A stretch of 64,000 bases of DNA from Candidatus Ruthturnera sp. Tsphm01 (GTDB lineage: Bacteria; Pseudomonadota; Gammaproteobacteria; PS1; Pseudothioglobaceae): positions 501,639-565,638 of the forward strand of contig CP125320.1 in NCBI GenBank assembly GCA_030142985.1, read 5' to 3'. Position numbers and translations under genes: made by a program. Every line of letters starts with the position of its first letter. Positions within the stretch are counted from its first letter, which is position 1. Shown piece after piece: positions 26,375 to 35,754 of this stretch. Under the pieces are notes generated by a model. That model was not told where the DNA came from and did no database searches. It saw only the letters and a program-made list of their open reading frames with translations.

Positions 26375-27094
26375 CTATTTTTTAAACGGAAGTGTTACAC
26401 TTATAGGTTGAATTCGCCAGTCGTTATATAATAAATCTTTGCGTTTTTCTTGGGTTTTTTTGATGGATTGCTCTTTTCGCCAAATATTGATATTAGCTTG
26501 ATGTCCGCTTAATAGCACTTCTGGTACTGTTTGATTGTCAATAACCTTGGGGCGTGTGTAATGTGGGTAGTCTAGTAAGCTATTTGTAAAAGAGTCGTTT
26601 AATGAATCAGTATTGCCAAGTACATTTGGGATTTGCCGACTAATTGTATCAATAAGTACCATAGCTGCTAGTTCTCCACCACTAATAACATAATCACCAA
26701 TGGAAATCTCCATATCAATATCATGCTCAATAATGCGCTCATCTACGCCTTCATAGCGCCCACATAGTAAAGTAATTGAGTCAATCTTGGATAATTCTTT
26801 AGCTAATTTTTGCTTAAGAGGTTGTCCTTGTGGTGATAGATAAATGACTTTAGTTTTTGGGTTTGATTGTTTGATTTTGTGAATACAATCACGAATAGGC
26901 TTGACCTGCATTACCATTCCAGCACCGCCACCATAGGGTTTATCGTCAATATTTTTGTATTTGTTGTTGCTAAACTCTCTGAGTTGCCAAGTATGAATTG
27001 AAAGGTGTGATTTTTTGATGGCACGCGCAATAACACCTTCATCCTTAATGGCATTAAACATATTAGGAAACAGAGTAATAACATCAAAGCGCAT
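26375..27094 (-). CDS. trmD: tRNA (guanine37-N1)-methyltransferase
   Basis: It methylates G37 next to the anticodon to prevent frameshifts. The 239 residues show the trefoil-knot (SPOUT) signatures FPNMFNAIKDEGVIARA, GGGAGMVM, LLCGRYEGVDERIIE and EISIGDYVISGGELAA. In most gammaproteobacteria it sits in rpsP-rimM-trmD-rplS; here it stands next to dapE, and the IS5-type element lies just downstream, so that order is broken. Confidence 0.95.
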   Translation of the reverse strand: MRFDVITLFPNMFNAIKDEGVIARAIKKSHLSIHTWQLREFSNNKYKNIDDKPYGGGAGMVMQVKPIRDCIHKIKQSNPKTKVIYLSPQGQPLKQKLAKELSKIDSITLLCGRYEGVDERIIEHDIDMEISIGDYVISGGELAAMVLIDTISRQIPNVLGNTDSLNDSFTNSLLDYPHYTRPKVIDNQTVPEVLLSGHQANINIWRKEQSIKKTQEKRKDLLYNDWRIQPISVTLPFKK

Positions 27095-27097
27095 AAA

Positions 27098-28228
27098 CTA
27101 GGTGAGTATATTTTTTAAGACATAGTAATAGATATTACTCAAATCTTCTAAATCTTGGGTGGATACGCACTCGTCAACTTGGTGAATAGTTGCGTTTAAA
27201 GGCCCTAGTTCTACCACTTGAGCCTCTAAAATTGGCGCAATAAAACGCCCATCAGAAGTGCCACCTGAAGTGGATAGTTGGGTGCTAATATTTTTGACAG
27301 TTTTAATGGCATCAACACAGGCATTGACTAATTCGCCTTTTAGGGTTAAAAATGGATAGCCAGAATGCTCCCAAGTGATTTGATATTCAAAATTGTGCTT
27401 GTCTAAAATCACGCAAACTCGGCTTTGCAATTGCTCGTGAGTGCTTTGCGTGGAATAACGAAAATTAAAAACAACATCGCTTTCACTTGGAATAACGTTA
27501 GTTATCCCTGTGCCTGAGTGAATATTAGATATTTGAAAACTGGTGGCTGGAAAATACTCATTGCCCTCATCCCAAACCTCATTGCACAAATCATTTAACG
27601 CCGACATGGCTAGGTGGATAGGATTATTTGCCAAATGCGGATAGGCAATATGCCCTTGTTTACCAATGACTTTTAAAGTGCCATTTAAAGATCCGCGACG
27701 ACCATTTTTAATCACATCTCCTAACTCATTAGTGGCTGATGGCTCGCCCACTAAGCAATAATCAACAGTTTGATTGATTTCTTTTAAGTGCTGTGCAACT
27801 TTGACAGTACCATCAGTAGCAGAACCCTCCTCGTCAGAGGTGATTAAATACCCAATTGAACCTTTGTGATTAGGATAATCTTTAACAAATCTATCGGTTG
27901 CACTAAGCATAGCTGCCAAAGATCCTTTCATATCAGCCGTTCCACGACCATGCAACATGCCATCTTGAACTTGGGCAGAAAAAGGCGGCATGCGCCATTT
28001 TGACTCATCACCCACAGACACGACATCGGTATGCCCTGCAAACACAAACACAGGAGATTGATGACCACGAATTGCCCAAAAATTATCAACATCGCCAAAT
28101 TTTAAATCAGTGATTTCAAAATTAAGACGATTCAAATGGTTGGTCATAATAGACTGACAACCCTTATCTTGGGGGGTGAACGAATCTATACTAACTAACT
28201 TTTTCGCTAATTCTAAGGTTTTACTCAT
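27098..28228 (-). CDS. dapE: Succinyl-diaminopimelate desuccinylase
   Basis: Zinc metallohydrolase of lysine and diaminopimelate synthesis. The 376 residues have the metal-site motifs FAGHTDVVS, GRGTADMKGSLAAM and TSDEEGSATDGT, and SGGTSDGRFI near the end. It starts 4 bases after the ccmI stop and ends 3 bases before trmD begins, so ccmF-ccmI-dapE-trmD are probably co-transcribed. Confidence 0.95.
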   Translation of the reverse strand: MSKTLELAKKLVSIDSFTPQDKGCQSIMTNHLNRLNFEITDLKFGDVDNFWAIRGHQSPVFVFAGHTDVVSVGDESKWRMPPFSAQVQDGMLHGRGTADMKGSLAAMLSATDRFVKDYPNHKGSIGYLITSDEEGSATDGTVKVAQHLKEINQTVDYCLVGEPSATNELGDVIKNGRRGSLNGTLKVIGKQGHIAYPHLANNPIHLAMSALNDLCNEVWDEGNEYFPATSFQISNIHSGTGITNVIPSESDVVFNFRYSTQSTHEQLQSRVCVILDKHNFEYQITWEHSGYPFLTLKGELVNACVDAIKTVKNISTQLSTSGGTSDGRFIAPILEAQVVELGPLNATIHQVDECVSTQDLEDLSNIYYYVLKNILT

Positions 28229-28232
28229 TAGA

Positions 28233-29399
28233 TTATTTCACGCTCAAATGAATGAATGGATTGTCAGCCACATTAATGACTTTGCTAAGTACTTGTATAT
28301 CACTCGCACCTCGCATGGCAGAGCCAGTTGCGCTAATGCGCACTACTGTAATCACTTGGTCATGGCGCGATAGTTGATTGCCTTGTATCACAGAGTCTTG
28401 GTCGGTTAAAACAACTTGACCTGTAAAATCCTTAAGCTTGATTTTTTTAATCGCAATTGGCATCGGTCTACCCTTGACTGCCTTGACGTAAATCATGATA
28501 AAATCTTCGCTAGATCTTGACTTTAACACCTCGTCAGACACATCAACATATACACTAATAGAATGCTCAGGCATTTCCTTACTCCCTTCAACCGTTTTTA
28601 ACTCAGATAGAATGTTAACCAAAGCCACTCGATCAATACTACCTTTTGGCATAGCATTAAGTGCGCGTTGCCAAAGCCCTTTGGCTAAATTAAAATCTCG
28701 CTGACTCACAGCAAACATGCCCGCCAAATACAAAGCTTCTGGTGCATTTGGATCAATTTCCAAGGCTTGCTTAATTAATTTAACAGACTGCTCTGAAAAT
28801 TGACTATCATTAGCACTAATCATCATAGAGGCATACTCAACTAACAATCTCAGGTCTTTGGGGTTGATTTGATAAGACTTCTCATAGGCATCTATTGATA
28901 AGTCTAACCTCCCAAGTTCAAAATACGTCAATCCGAGTATTTTCCAAGCTTGTGCATCATGTTCATTGGTTTGTAAATACTGTACAATATTTTCAGCACT
29001 TTGCCCTAAACTTAATGGTTTTTTCGGACTTTCAAGTGGCTGTACAATGTTATTTTTTGGTGTCAAGTATTGATAAATACCAACGGACATAAGAGGTAAT
29101 AATACCAATATTAATATCAAAACCCATGTGTTGTTATTGGTATTATTTTGAATATTGCCCACTTGTTGAAGTTCAATAGCTAGTGTTGTTGAAATTTCTT
29201 CTTTGGCTTGATTGAATTGTTCTTCATCAATCAAATTTTGGTGTAAATCTTGCTCAAGTTCTAGCAACTTTTGTTTGCCTAAGGTAATATTAGAACTTTC
29301 AAGATTAATTTTATTGGATTTAAGTGGTCGATATAAAAACCAAATTATCCAAATAGAAGAGGTAATTACCATCAAAGCAAACCATAGATATAAACTCAT
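28233..29399 (-). CDS. ccmI: Cytochrome c maturation protein CcmI (CycH)
   Basis: Membrane protein that delivers apocytochrome c to the heme ligase. It has two N-terminal membrane helices (LYLWFALMVITSSIWIIWFL and WVLILILVLLPLMSVGIY) around a charged loop, then TPR repeats (AQAWKILGLTYFELGRLDLS, PEALYLAGMFAVSQRDFNLA) and a periplasmic C-terminal domain. It overlaps ccmF by four bases. ccmG and ccmH, usually in between, are not here. Confidence 0.88.
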   Translation of the reverse strand: MSLYLWFALMVITSSIWIIWFLYRPLKSNKINLESSNITLGKQKLLELEQDLHQNLIDEEQFNQAKEEISTTLAIELQQVGNIQNNTNNNTWVLILILVLLPLMSVGIYQYLTPKNNIVQPLESPKKPLSLGQSAENIVQYLQTNEHDAQAWKILGLTYFELGRLDLSIDAYEKSYQINPKDLRLLVEYASMMISANDSQFSEQSVKLIKQALEIDPNAPEALYLAGMFAVSQRDFNLAKGLWQRALNAMPKGSIDRVALVNILSELKTVEGSKEMPEHSISVYVDVSDEVLKSRSSEDFIMIYVKAVKGRPMPIAIKKIKLKDFTGQVVLTDQDSVIQGNQLSRHDQVITVVRISATGSAMRGASDIQVLSKVINVADNPFIHLSVK

Positions 29400-31300
29400 C
29401 CTTTCACCCTCAATCGATATCTTCTGTCAAATGTGGCTAATAACGCGCCCAATGCAATCAATAGCCCTCCTAGCCAAATCCAGCGTATGAGTGGCTTGTA
29501 ATAAATTCTTAAACTCCATGAATCGTCTTCTAAAGACTCGCCTAATGCGATATAAATATCACGATATAAAGATCGGTCGATAGCCGCTTCAGTCATAGGC
29601 ATACCAGTGACATATTGGCGTTTTTCAGGTCTTAAATCGGCTATTTTTTCACGCTCAAAATAGACCTCTACATGACCTTTATTTCCTTGATAATTTTGAC
29701 CAGATAGAGGTGTTACACTTTTTAAAATAAAATCATAACCTGCTATGGTGATTGGTTTATCAATATCCATTTTTATATCTTTTTCAACACCGTACTGGGT
29801 TGTAACTGTAGCACCTAATAAGAATACGGCAATACCAATATGAGCAAAAATCATGCCGATGAAAGCAAGACTCATGCTACCTTTTTGTCTCAATCTTTGA
29901 AACAAAAGTATCAATGAGTGTGCAACTATCCAAATAAACAAAAAAACAGCCAATAAAACTGAGATATTATCAACCAATAACGCACTAACAATAAACAACA
30001 AACCCACACCTACCCACGCCCACTTTAATAAACCCGTTAGCCTTTGTGTGGTATCTTTCTTCCAGCGCAAAAAGGGGATAATCACCATCGCCAACACTGC
30101 TGGAATCATAATAGGCACGAACACTGCACTAAAATAAGGCGCACCCACTGAAATTTTACCTAGGTCTAATGCATCTAATAGTAGTGGATAGAGTGTGCCT
30201 AAAAAGACACTTAACATTGCTGCTACTAATAAGATATTGTTAACTAGTAAACCACTCTCTCTTGATAAAAGAGAGAAGGTGTTATTACTTTGCATGAGTG
30301 AAGCGCGCCAAGCATATAACGCCAACGAACCACCAATTACAATCACTAAAAATACTAAAATAAACAAACCTCTAGCAGGGTCAGCAGCGAATGAATGCAC
30401 CGAGGTAAGAATGCCTGACCTGACTAAAAACGTGCCTAATAAACTTAATGAAAAACCAGAGATAGCTAATAACACAGTCCAATGTTTAAATGCACCGCGC
30501 TTCTCACTCACGCTTAAGGAGTGCACCAATGCTGTTGCCACTAACCATGGCATAAATGAGGCATTTTCTACCGGATCCCAAAACCACCAGCCGCCCCAAC
30601 CAAGCTCGTAATACGCCCACCAAGAACCAAGTGTGATGCCAAATGTTAGAAATGCCCATGCCATTAATGCCCAAGGGCGCGACCACCGTAGCCAAGTAGA
30701 ATCTAGTTGTCCACGAATAAGCGATGACAAAACAAAGGCAAATGGAACTGCCAACCCTACATAACCCATATATAGCATGGGTGGGTGGATAATTAAACCA
30801 AAATCTTGCAACAATGGATTAAGTTCTCGTCCTTGTACTGGCACGATATCCAAGCGCTCAAAAGGATTAGAAGTTAGGAGTAAAAACAATAAAAAACCAA
30901 TACTAATTAAACCAAGAATAATAAGAATATGGTTTAATACTTCAGCGGGTAAACGCCTAGAAAATATAGATACTGCCACACTCCAAGCAGCTAAAATTAA
31001 AGCCCACAGCAATAAAGAACCTTCGTGCGCACCCCAAACGGCTGACATTTTAAAAATACTGGGCAACTGCGTATTTGAATTACTTGCAACGTACTTGACA
31101 GAAAAATCATCCACCACAAAGGCATTCATGAGAATAACAAAGGCGATTAAAATCCAAAAGAACTGCATCAATAACAAGGATCTAGACAAGCCAGAGAGTG
31201 TGGTATCGTGCTTAATAATACCTATGGTTGGCAAAACAACTTGCAATACTGCGAACACCAATGCAAGCACCAATGCAAAATGTCCAATTTCAATTAACAT
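29396..31300 (-). CDS. ccmF: Cytochrome c heme lyase subunit CcmF
   Basis: Large inner-membrane protein that attaches heme to apocytochrome c. The 634 residues hold many membrane segments, the tryptophan-rich heme-handling motif WGGWWFWDPVENASFMPWL and conserved histidines (VWGAHEGSLLLW, IHPPMLYMGY). It starts 6 bases after serB ends. It works with ccmI downstream; other ccm genes lie outside the window. Confidence 0.95.
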   Translation of the reverse strand: MLIEIGHFALVLALVFAVLQVVLPTIGIIKHDTTLSGLSRSLLLMQFFWILIAFVILMNAFVVDDFSVKYVASNSNTQLPSIFKMSAVWGAHEGSLLLWALILAAWSVAVSIFSRRLPAEVLNHILIILGLISIGFLLFLLLTSNPFERLDIVPVQGRELNPLLQDFGLIIHPPMLYMGYVGLAVPFAFVLSSLIRGQLDSTWLRWSRPWALMAWAFLTFGITLGSWWAYYELGWGGWWFWDPVENASFMPWLVATALVHSLSVSEKRGAFKHWTVLLAISGFSLSLLGTFLVRSGILTSVHSFAADPARGLFILVFLVIVIGGSLALYAWRASLMQSNNTFSLLSRESGLLVNNILLVAAMLSVFLGTLYPLLLDALDLGKISVGAPYFSAVFVPIMIPAVLAMVIIPFLRWKKDTTQRLTGLLKWAWVGVGLLFIVSALLVDNISVLLAVFLFIWIVAHSLILLFQRLRQKGSMSLAFIGMIFAHIGIAVFLLGATVTTQYGVEKDIKMDIDKPITIAGYDFILKSVTPLSGQNYQGNKGHVEVYFEREKIADLRPEKRQYVTGMPMTEAAIDRSLYRDIYIALGESLEDDSWSLRIYYKPLIRWIWLGGLLIALGALLATFDRRYRLRVKG

Positions 31301-31306
31301 GAGTGA

Positions 31307-32110
31307 TTATTGATTGAATAAATCTATTATTTTATCTAAACCACCGAAGTTAATGACAATATTTGCATGCTTTATAACGCTAGGCTTGCCATGGTAAGCA
31401 ACGCTCACTCCGGCAACGTCCATCATATCTAAATCATTAGCACCATCACCCACCACAATAACCTGATTGTATGACAAGCCCTGTTTATCGCACAACTCCT
31501 TAACAAAATCCGCCTTAGCCTGTGCATTAATAATTAACCCTTTTATAACGCCAGTTAATTGGTTATTCTCAATCTCTAGCACATTAGCACATGCATAATC
31601 TAGTGCTAAATCTTGAGCCAAACGATTGGTAAAATAAGTAAAACCACCTGATACAACCGCGGTTTGAATGGACTTGGTTTTAAAAAATGAGATAAGTGCC
31701 TTACCGCCAGGGTTAACCGCTAAATACCGAGTGTAAACCTTATCTAACACATCAACACCAAGCCCTTTTAACAAGGTAACACGCTTGATCAAAGAGTCAC
31801 TAAAGTCCAATTTACCTTGCATGGCAAGCTTAGTAATAATTGCTACTTGTGGTTTAACATTGGCAAAATTAGAGATCTCATCAATGCATTCAATATTAAT
31901 CAAAGTTGAATCCATGTCACTGACAAACAGTTTAATATTAGAAAAATCAACCTCAGGCAAATAGTTAAAATCAATTTGATATTGTTGTCTTAAATCATCA
32001 AGACTGTCTAATACCATTTGATGACGGATATGAGTATTGAAAACTTGGAAATTGCTTGAAATTTTCTTAGCAATATTTTCATCTAGACTGTGTTGAATAA
32101 TAATTTTCAT
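31307..32110 (-). CDS. serB: Phosphoserine phosphatase
   Basis: Last step of serine synthesis. The HAD-family motifs are visible: DMDSTLINIECIDE (nucleophile Asp), SGGFTYFT and the metal site GDGANDLDMM. The 267 residues match the usual SerB with a short N-terminal extension. It lies downstream of the tRNA-Leu gene on the same strand. Confidence 0.95.
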   Translation of the reverse strand: MKIIIQHSLDENIAKKISSNFQVFNTHIRHQMVLDSLDDLRQQYQIDFNYLPEVDFSNIKLFVSDMDSTLINIECIDEISNFANVKPQVAIITKLAMQGKLDFSDSLIKRVTLLKGLGVDVLDKVYTRYLAVNPGGKALISFFKTKSIQTAVVSGGFTYFTNRLAQDLALDYACANVLEIENNQLTGVIKGLIINAQAKADFVKELCDKQGLSYNQVIVVGDGANDLDMMDVAGVSVAYHGKPSVIKHANIVINFGGLDKIIDLFNQ

Positions 32111-32132
32111 GTTTAAACTAACAACCTAATAT

Positions 32133-32217
32133 TGGTGCGGAAGGAGAGACTCGAACTCTCACGTCTTTCAACACTGGAACCTAAATCCAGCGTGTCTACC
32201 AATTCCACCACTCCCGC
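32133..32217 (-). tRNA. tRNA-Leu (anticodon UAG)
   Basis: The minus strand folds into a tRNA with acceptor GCGGGAG paired to CTTCCGC, discriminator A and encoded CCA. The long variable arm and TTCGAGT loop fit a class II leucine tRNA. The anticodon loop reads TTTAGGT, giving UAG for CUA codons and, with modified U34, other CUN codons. Confidence 0.95.
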
Positions 32218-32311
32218 ATTTGAATCTAACACCCTCTCAGGGAGTTAGAAGATTCGAAATTATACCTAATTAATATCATGGTAACGACCTTTAGAATATG
32301 AAGGAAAGTGC

Positions 32312-32548
32312 ATGGCAGTTAATAACATAGTATCAGCAATGGCTGGTGTCATTATTATGGTTTCACTACTACTAGGCGCACAAGAAATCAGTCCATTTAC
32401 TTATAACTCTAATTGGTTGTGGTTGACTGCATTTGTTAGTTTTAACCTGTTTCAATCGGCGTTCACAGGGTTTTTCCCAGCAGTAATTATTGTAAAAAAT
32501 TGGGCGCTAAATAACCACACCTACGCGCAAACTTTACCTACTAAATAA
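32312..32548 (+). CDS. DUF2892 family small membrane protein
   Basis: A 78-residue inner-membrane protein with two helices (VSAMAGVIIMVSLLLGA and WLWLTAFVSFNLFQSAFTGF) and the family phrase NLFQSAFTGFFPA. The family is often found near rhodanese or sulfur genes; its function is not established. GGAAAG precedes the start. It converges on cysG with a 15-base gap. Confidence 0.85.
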   Translation: MAVNNIVSAMAGVIIMVSLLLGAQEISPFTYNSNWLWLTAFVSFNLFQSAFTGFFPAVIIVKNWALNNHTYAQTLPTK

Positions 32549-32563
32549 GGCTTGTAATTTCTA

Positions 32564-33964
32564 TTATTTTTTAGATGATGTTGATTTGATGTCAAACCAA
32601 TTCAGTTTTTCTCTTAATGTCACCACTTCGCCAATAATAATCAAAGTGGGGGCGTGGATAGTTTCATTTTCTACCAAGTTTGGCAATTCTTTTAAGGTTG
32701 TGGTGTAAACCTTTTGTTCAGGTGTTGTGCCTTTCTCAACCAATGCCACTGGCATATTTGGGCGCATGCCATGTACGATTAACTGTTCTGATAAATGTCT
32801 CGCACCGTTAAGTGCCATATAAAATACAATGGTTTGTTGTTCAAGCGCTAACTCATGCCAGGGTAAATTCATACTGCCATCTTTTAAGTGCCCTGTTACA
32901 AAACGACAAGATTGCGAATAATCTCTATGCGTTAATGGAATGCCTGAATAAGTAGAACAGCCAGAAGCTGCTGTAATACCGGGTACTACTTGAAAAGGTA
33001 TGCCATTTTCAGCCAACGTTTCAATTTCTTCACCACCACGGCCAAAAATAAAGGGATCACCCCCTTTAAGACGACAAACTCTTCTACCTTGTTTGGCTAA
33101 ATCTACCAATAATTGATTAATATCGCCTTGTGGCACAGTGTGGTTATCACGCTCTTTACCAACATAAATCAACTGCGCATCACGCCTAACTAATTCCATT
33201 ACCCCGTCTGAAACTAAGCGATCATACAAAACTACATCTGCCTGTTGCATAAGACGTAACGCCCTAAAAGTTAATAAATCAGGATCACCTGGGCCACCAC
33301 CCACTAAATAAACTTCGCCTATTTGGGCTTTAGTGGTATTATCAAGTTGTACTTGTAAATCTTCTTTGGCTTCTTGTATTTTACCTGAAAATACTTTTTC
33401 AGCAATAATGCCAGAAAAGGCTTTCTCCCAAAAATGTCTTCTATCTTCAATGTTGCTAAACTTTGCCTTAACTTGGTCTCTAAAATTACCTGCTAATTCC
33501 GCCAACTTACCATACGCATGTGGCAATGTACTTTCTAACTTTGCACGGATTAGACGTGCTAATACTGGCGCCTTCCCTGATGATGAAATGGCAATCACGA
33601 TAGGACACCTGTCCACAATTGAAGGCATAATAAACGTACACAAATCTGGAGAATCAACCACGTTAACAGGGATATTGTTTTGATTGGCCAACTCAGACAC
33701 TTGCTTATTAAGACTGGTGTTGTCTGTCGCTGAGACAATCAAAACTTGTCCCTTAATATCAGATGGCTCAAAACTCTTTTCAAGATAAGTAATTTTATTG
33801 TCACCGGCTAATTTAGCCACATTTTTACAACTACTTTTTGCAATACAAGTTACTTGCCCATGGGCTTTTAACAAAAGATTGATCTTGCGATAAGCAATAT
33901 CGCCACCACCAACAACCAAACAAGATTTTTGTTTAATATCAATAAAAATAGGCAGGTAATTCAT
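32564..33964 (-). CDS. cysG: Siroheme synthase (multifunctional)
   Basis: It turns uroporphyrinogen III into siroheme: precorrin-2 dehydrogenase and ferrochelatase in the N-terminal part (CLVVGGGDIAYRKINLLL), methyltransferase in the C-terminal part (VYLVGGGPGDPDLLTFRAL, VCRLKGGDPFIFGRGGEE). I chose the ATG at 33964 (MNYLPIFIDI), giving 466 residues as in the family, over an in-frame ATG at 34045. Siroheme serves sulfite reductases, including the reverse Dsr enzyme of sulfur oxidisers, which is not in this window. Confidence 0.95.
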   Translation of the reverse strand: MNYLPIFIDIKQKSCLVVGGGDIAYRKINLLLKAHGQVTCIAKSSCKNVAKLAGDNKITYLEKSFEPSDIKGQVLIVSATDNTSLNKQVSELANQNNIPVNVVDSPDLCTFIMPSIVDRCPIVIAISSSGKAPVLARLIRAKLESTLPHAYGKLAELAGNFRDQVKAKFSNIEDRRHFWEKAFSGIIAEKVFSGKIQEAKEDLQVQLDNTTKAQIGEVYLVGGGPGDPDLLTFRALRLMQQADVVLYDRLVSDGVMELVRRDAQLIYVGKERDNHTVPQGDINQLLVDLAKQGRRVCRLKGGDPFIFGRGGEEIETLAENGIPFQVVPGITAASGCSTYSGIPLTHRDYSQSCRFVTGHLKDGSMNLPWHELALEQQTIVFYMALNGARHLSEQLIVHGMRPNMPVALVEKGTTPEQKVYTTTLKELPNLVENETIHAPTLIIIGEVVTLREKLNWFDIKSTSSKK

Positions 33965-34058
33965 AGATTGTTTGGTGCAACTAATGAGTTGGCACAAGTA
34001 AAATAAAAGTTTATTATAATGTTTTAATAATTCATATAGATACAAAACACTTATTGTT

Positions 34059-34466
34059 ATGCCTAATAAACACTATACCTGCCCTTTTTCCCACCTAATA
34101 CTTAGCGGTAGATGTGGTTGTAAGTTTGGTGCAAAAGATTGTATTGCAGAAAAAGAATTTGGTGCTTGTTTGGACCGCTCATCTTCCAAACAATGTCAAT
34201 CGTTGTATGTTCATTTGCGCGATAATAGCGATTTTGTCTTAAACGCACACCATCAAAATAATTTATCAGCCGGGCAGCAATCAAAAATTAAAATGGGTGG
34301 TTTGTTGGCTTTGCAAGAAATTCTTAACATCGAAAATAGCAATCAAATTGAAGACATATCTAATCTGGTAAGAATTATCGAAGAAAAATATATAGATTTT
34401 GAAAACATCCACTTCTCAAGAATCATGCCTAGAATTGCGCAATTCAAATTTAGAAAAAAACCTTAA
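34059..34466 (+). CDS. Conserved cysteine-rich protein, function unknown
   Basis: A 135-residue soluble protein with six Cys in the first 46 residues (CPFSH, GRCGCKF, KDC, GAC, KQC) and a helical C-terminal half (SAGQQSKIKMGGLLALQEIL). The Cys spacing suggests a metal or iron-sulfur site. I recall similar proteins in other sulfur-oxidising proteobacteria but no established function. It is divergent from cysG, and its stop overlaps the hda stop by four bases. Confidence 0.75.
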   Translation: MPNKHYTCPFSHLILSGRCGCKFGAKDCIAEKEFGACLDRSSSKQCQSLYVHLRDNSDFVLNAHHQNNLSAGQQSKIKMGGLLALQEILNIENSNQIEDISNLVRIIEEKYIDFENIHFSRIMPRIAQFKFRKKP

Positions 34467-35137
34467 ATACCCAATGTTTGCTTAACAAAGGAAATAGAAA
34501 TATTACTTTTTCTCTGTAATGAGGCCTCATCTAAAACACTAATTACGTTCAAAACATCGTTCAAATCACGTGAAAAAACTTTGAACAAATAATGATATAC
34601 TTTGCTGTTTATATTGATATTGATATCCGCCATTTTGCGCTCAATAATAAGAATTTTTTGCTCATCATTAAGTGTTTCCAATGTGAAAGCAACCGCTAAA
34701 GACAGGCGTGTTTTTAAATCTTTTAATAGATTCAACTCACCAAGAAGACTGCTTGCAGAAACAATCAACTTAGTATTGGTTGGCTTAATTCTGTTGTATA
34801 AATCAAATAATGCCTGTTGTTGAGTAATGCTTAAATAATCAACGTTGTCAATACAAATCCAGTCAACAGGCTCTAAATCACTTATTGCCTCCTCTGGTAA
34901 CTCTTGTTTTATATCAATATAAGCGACATTTAATTGTTGATCTAGTGCACTAAAAGCGCAGCCTTGCAATAGGTGGGTTTTGCCACTAGATTTAGCACCT
35001 GAAATAAAGACAACAGCCGAGCCTTTTTGAGTCAATAATTGGTTAACAAAATCTAGGACTTGTTGGTTTTTATTGCCAATAAAACTGGATACTAACATTT
35101 TTGAATTTAATGAAAGTGGTAATCCAAGTTGGTTCAT
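34463..35137 (-). CDS. hda: DnaA-related regulator Hda
   Basis: AAA+ protein that stimulates ATP hydrolysis by DnaA after replication starts. The 224 residues begin with the sliding-clamp-binding motif QLGLPLSL, followed by Walker A SGAKSSGKTHLLQ and Walker B WICIDNVDYL. It is shorter than DnaA and lacks the DNA-binding domain. It overlaps pgsA by four bases. Confidence 0.9.
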   Translation of the reverse strand: MNQLGLPLSLNSKMLVSSFIGNKNQQVLDFVNQLLTQKGSAVVFISGAKSSGKTHLLQGCAFSALDQQLNVAYIDIKQELPEEAISDLEPVDWICIDNVDYLSITQQQALFDLYNRIKPTNTKLIVSASSLLGELNLLKDLKTRLSLAVAFTLETLNDEQKILIIERKMADINININSKVYHYLFKVFSRDLNDVLNVISVLDEASLQRKSNISISFVKQTLGI

Positions 35138-35700
35138 TGAGAATTTTTTTTCTCTTGCAAGATAACTTGTTCAACCCAAATCCATACATAATCTGCACCG
35201 CTAAGTACGGTTGAGGTGGCTACAATAATAAAGAAAATAATACTGTATTGTGGTGAGGCTGAATAAATTTGCACCATCACTAAAAACAAAACCAGTGCAA
35301 TTTGTAATACGGTATTAATTTTTGAAAGTTTTGAGGGTGATAATAAATCATTTTTAGATACGCCTGAACCAATAAAACACCCAATCGTGCCTGAAACAAT
35401 CATAAAATCACGCAAAAAAACCAATACTAACAACCACAATGGCAATAACCCAATCGCATATAAAGCCACAAAACTACTAACCAACAGCAACTTGTCTGCC
35501 ATTGGATCTAAAATAGAACCTAATCTACTTTGAAAGGAAAAACGTTTGGCAATCCATCCATCCAGCGCATCAGTAATGCCTGCAATGAGAAACAGTACCA
35601 TTGCCAAAAAATATTGATGATTTAACAAAGTCATAACAACTGGCACTGTTAAAATAATGCGTAAAATTGAAAGCACATTAGGCAATGAAGAAAAACTCAT
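35134..35700 (-). CDS. pgsA: Phosphatidylglycerophosphate synthase
   Basis: Inner-membrane enzyme transferring phosphatidyl from CDP-diacylglycerol to glycerol-3-phosphate. The 188 residues have the CDP-alcohol transferase motif DALDGWIAKRF...GSILDPMADK and several membrane helices (NVLSILRIILTVPVVMTLL). Its stop overlaps the hda start (ATGA), so pgsA-hda are coupled. It is divergent from purM across 54 bases. Confidence 0.94.
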   Translation of the reverse strand: MSFSSLPNVLSILRIILTVPVVMTLLNHQYFLAMVLFLIAGITDALDGWIAKRFSFQSRLGSILDPMADKLLLVSSFVALYAIGLLPLWLLVLVFLRDFMIVSGTIGCFIGSGVSKNDLLSPSKLSKINTVLQIALVLFLVMVQIYSASPQYSIIFFIIVATSTVLSGADYVWIWVEQVILQEKKNSQ

Positions 35701-35754
35701 TTTTTTATTTACTAAAAAGAATTCAAAAGAAATTAATTATACGGAAAAACTTTC

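Noticed and set aside
30195-31313. Two plus-strand open frames of 138 and 178 codons opposite ccmF
   Set aside because: ccmF is certain from its WWD motif and length; the opposite frames have no ribosome binding site or known pattern.
34102-34284. Minus-strand 60-codon frame inside the Cys-rich gene
   Set aside because: The plus-strand frame has a conserved-looking Cys pattern and a sensible start; the minus frame has neither.
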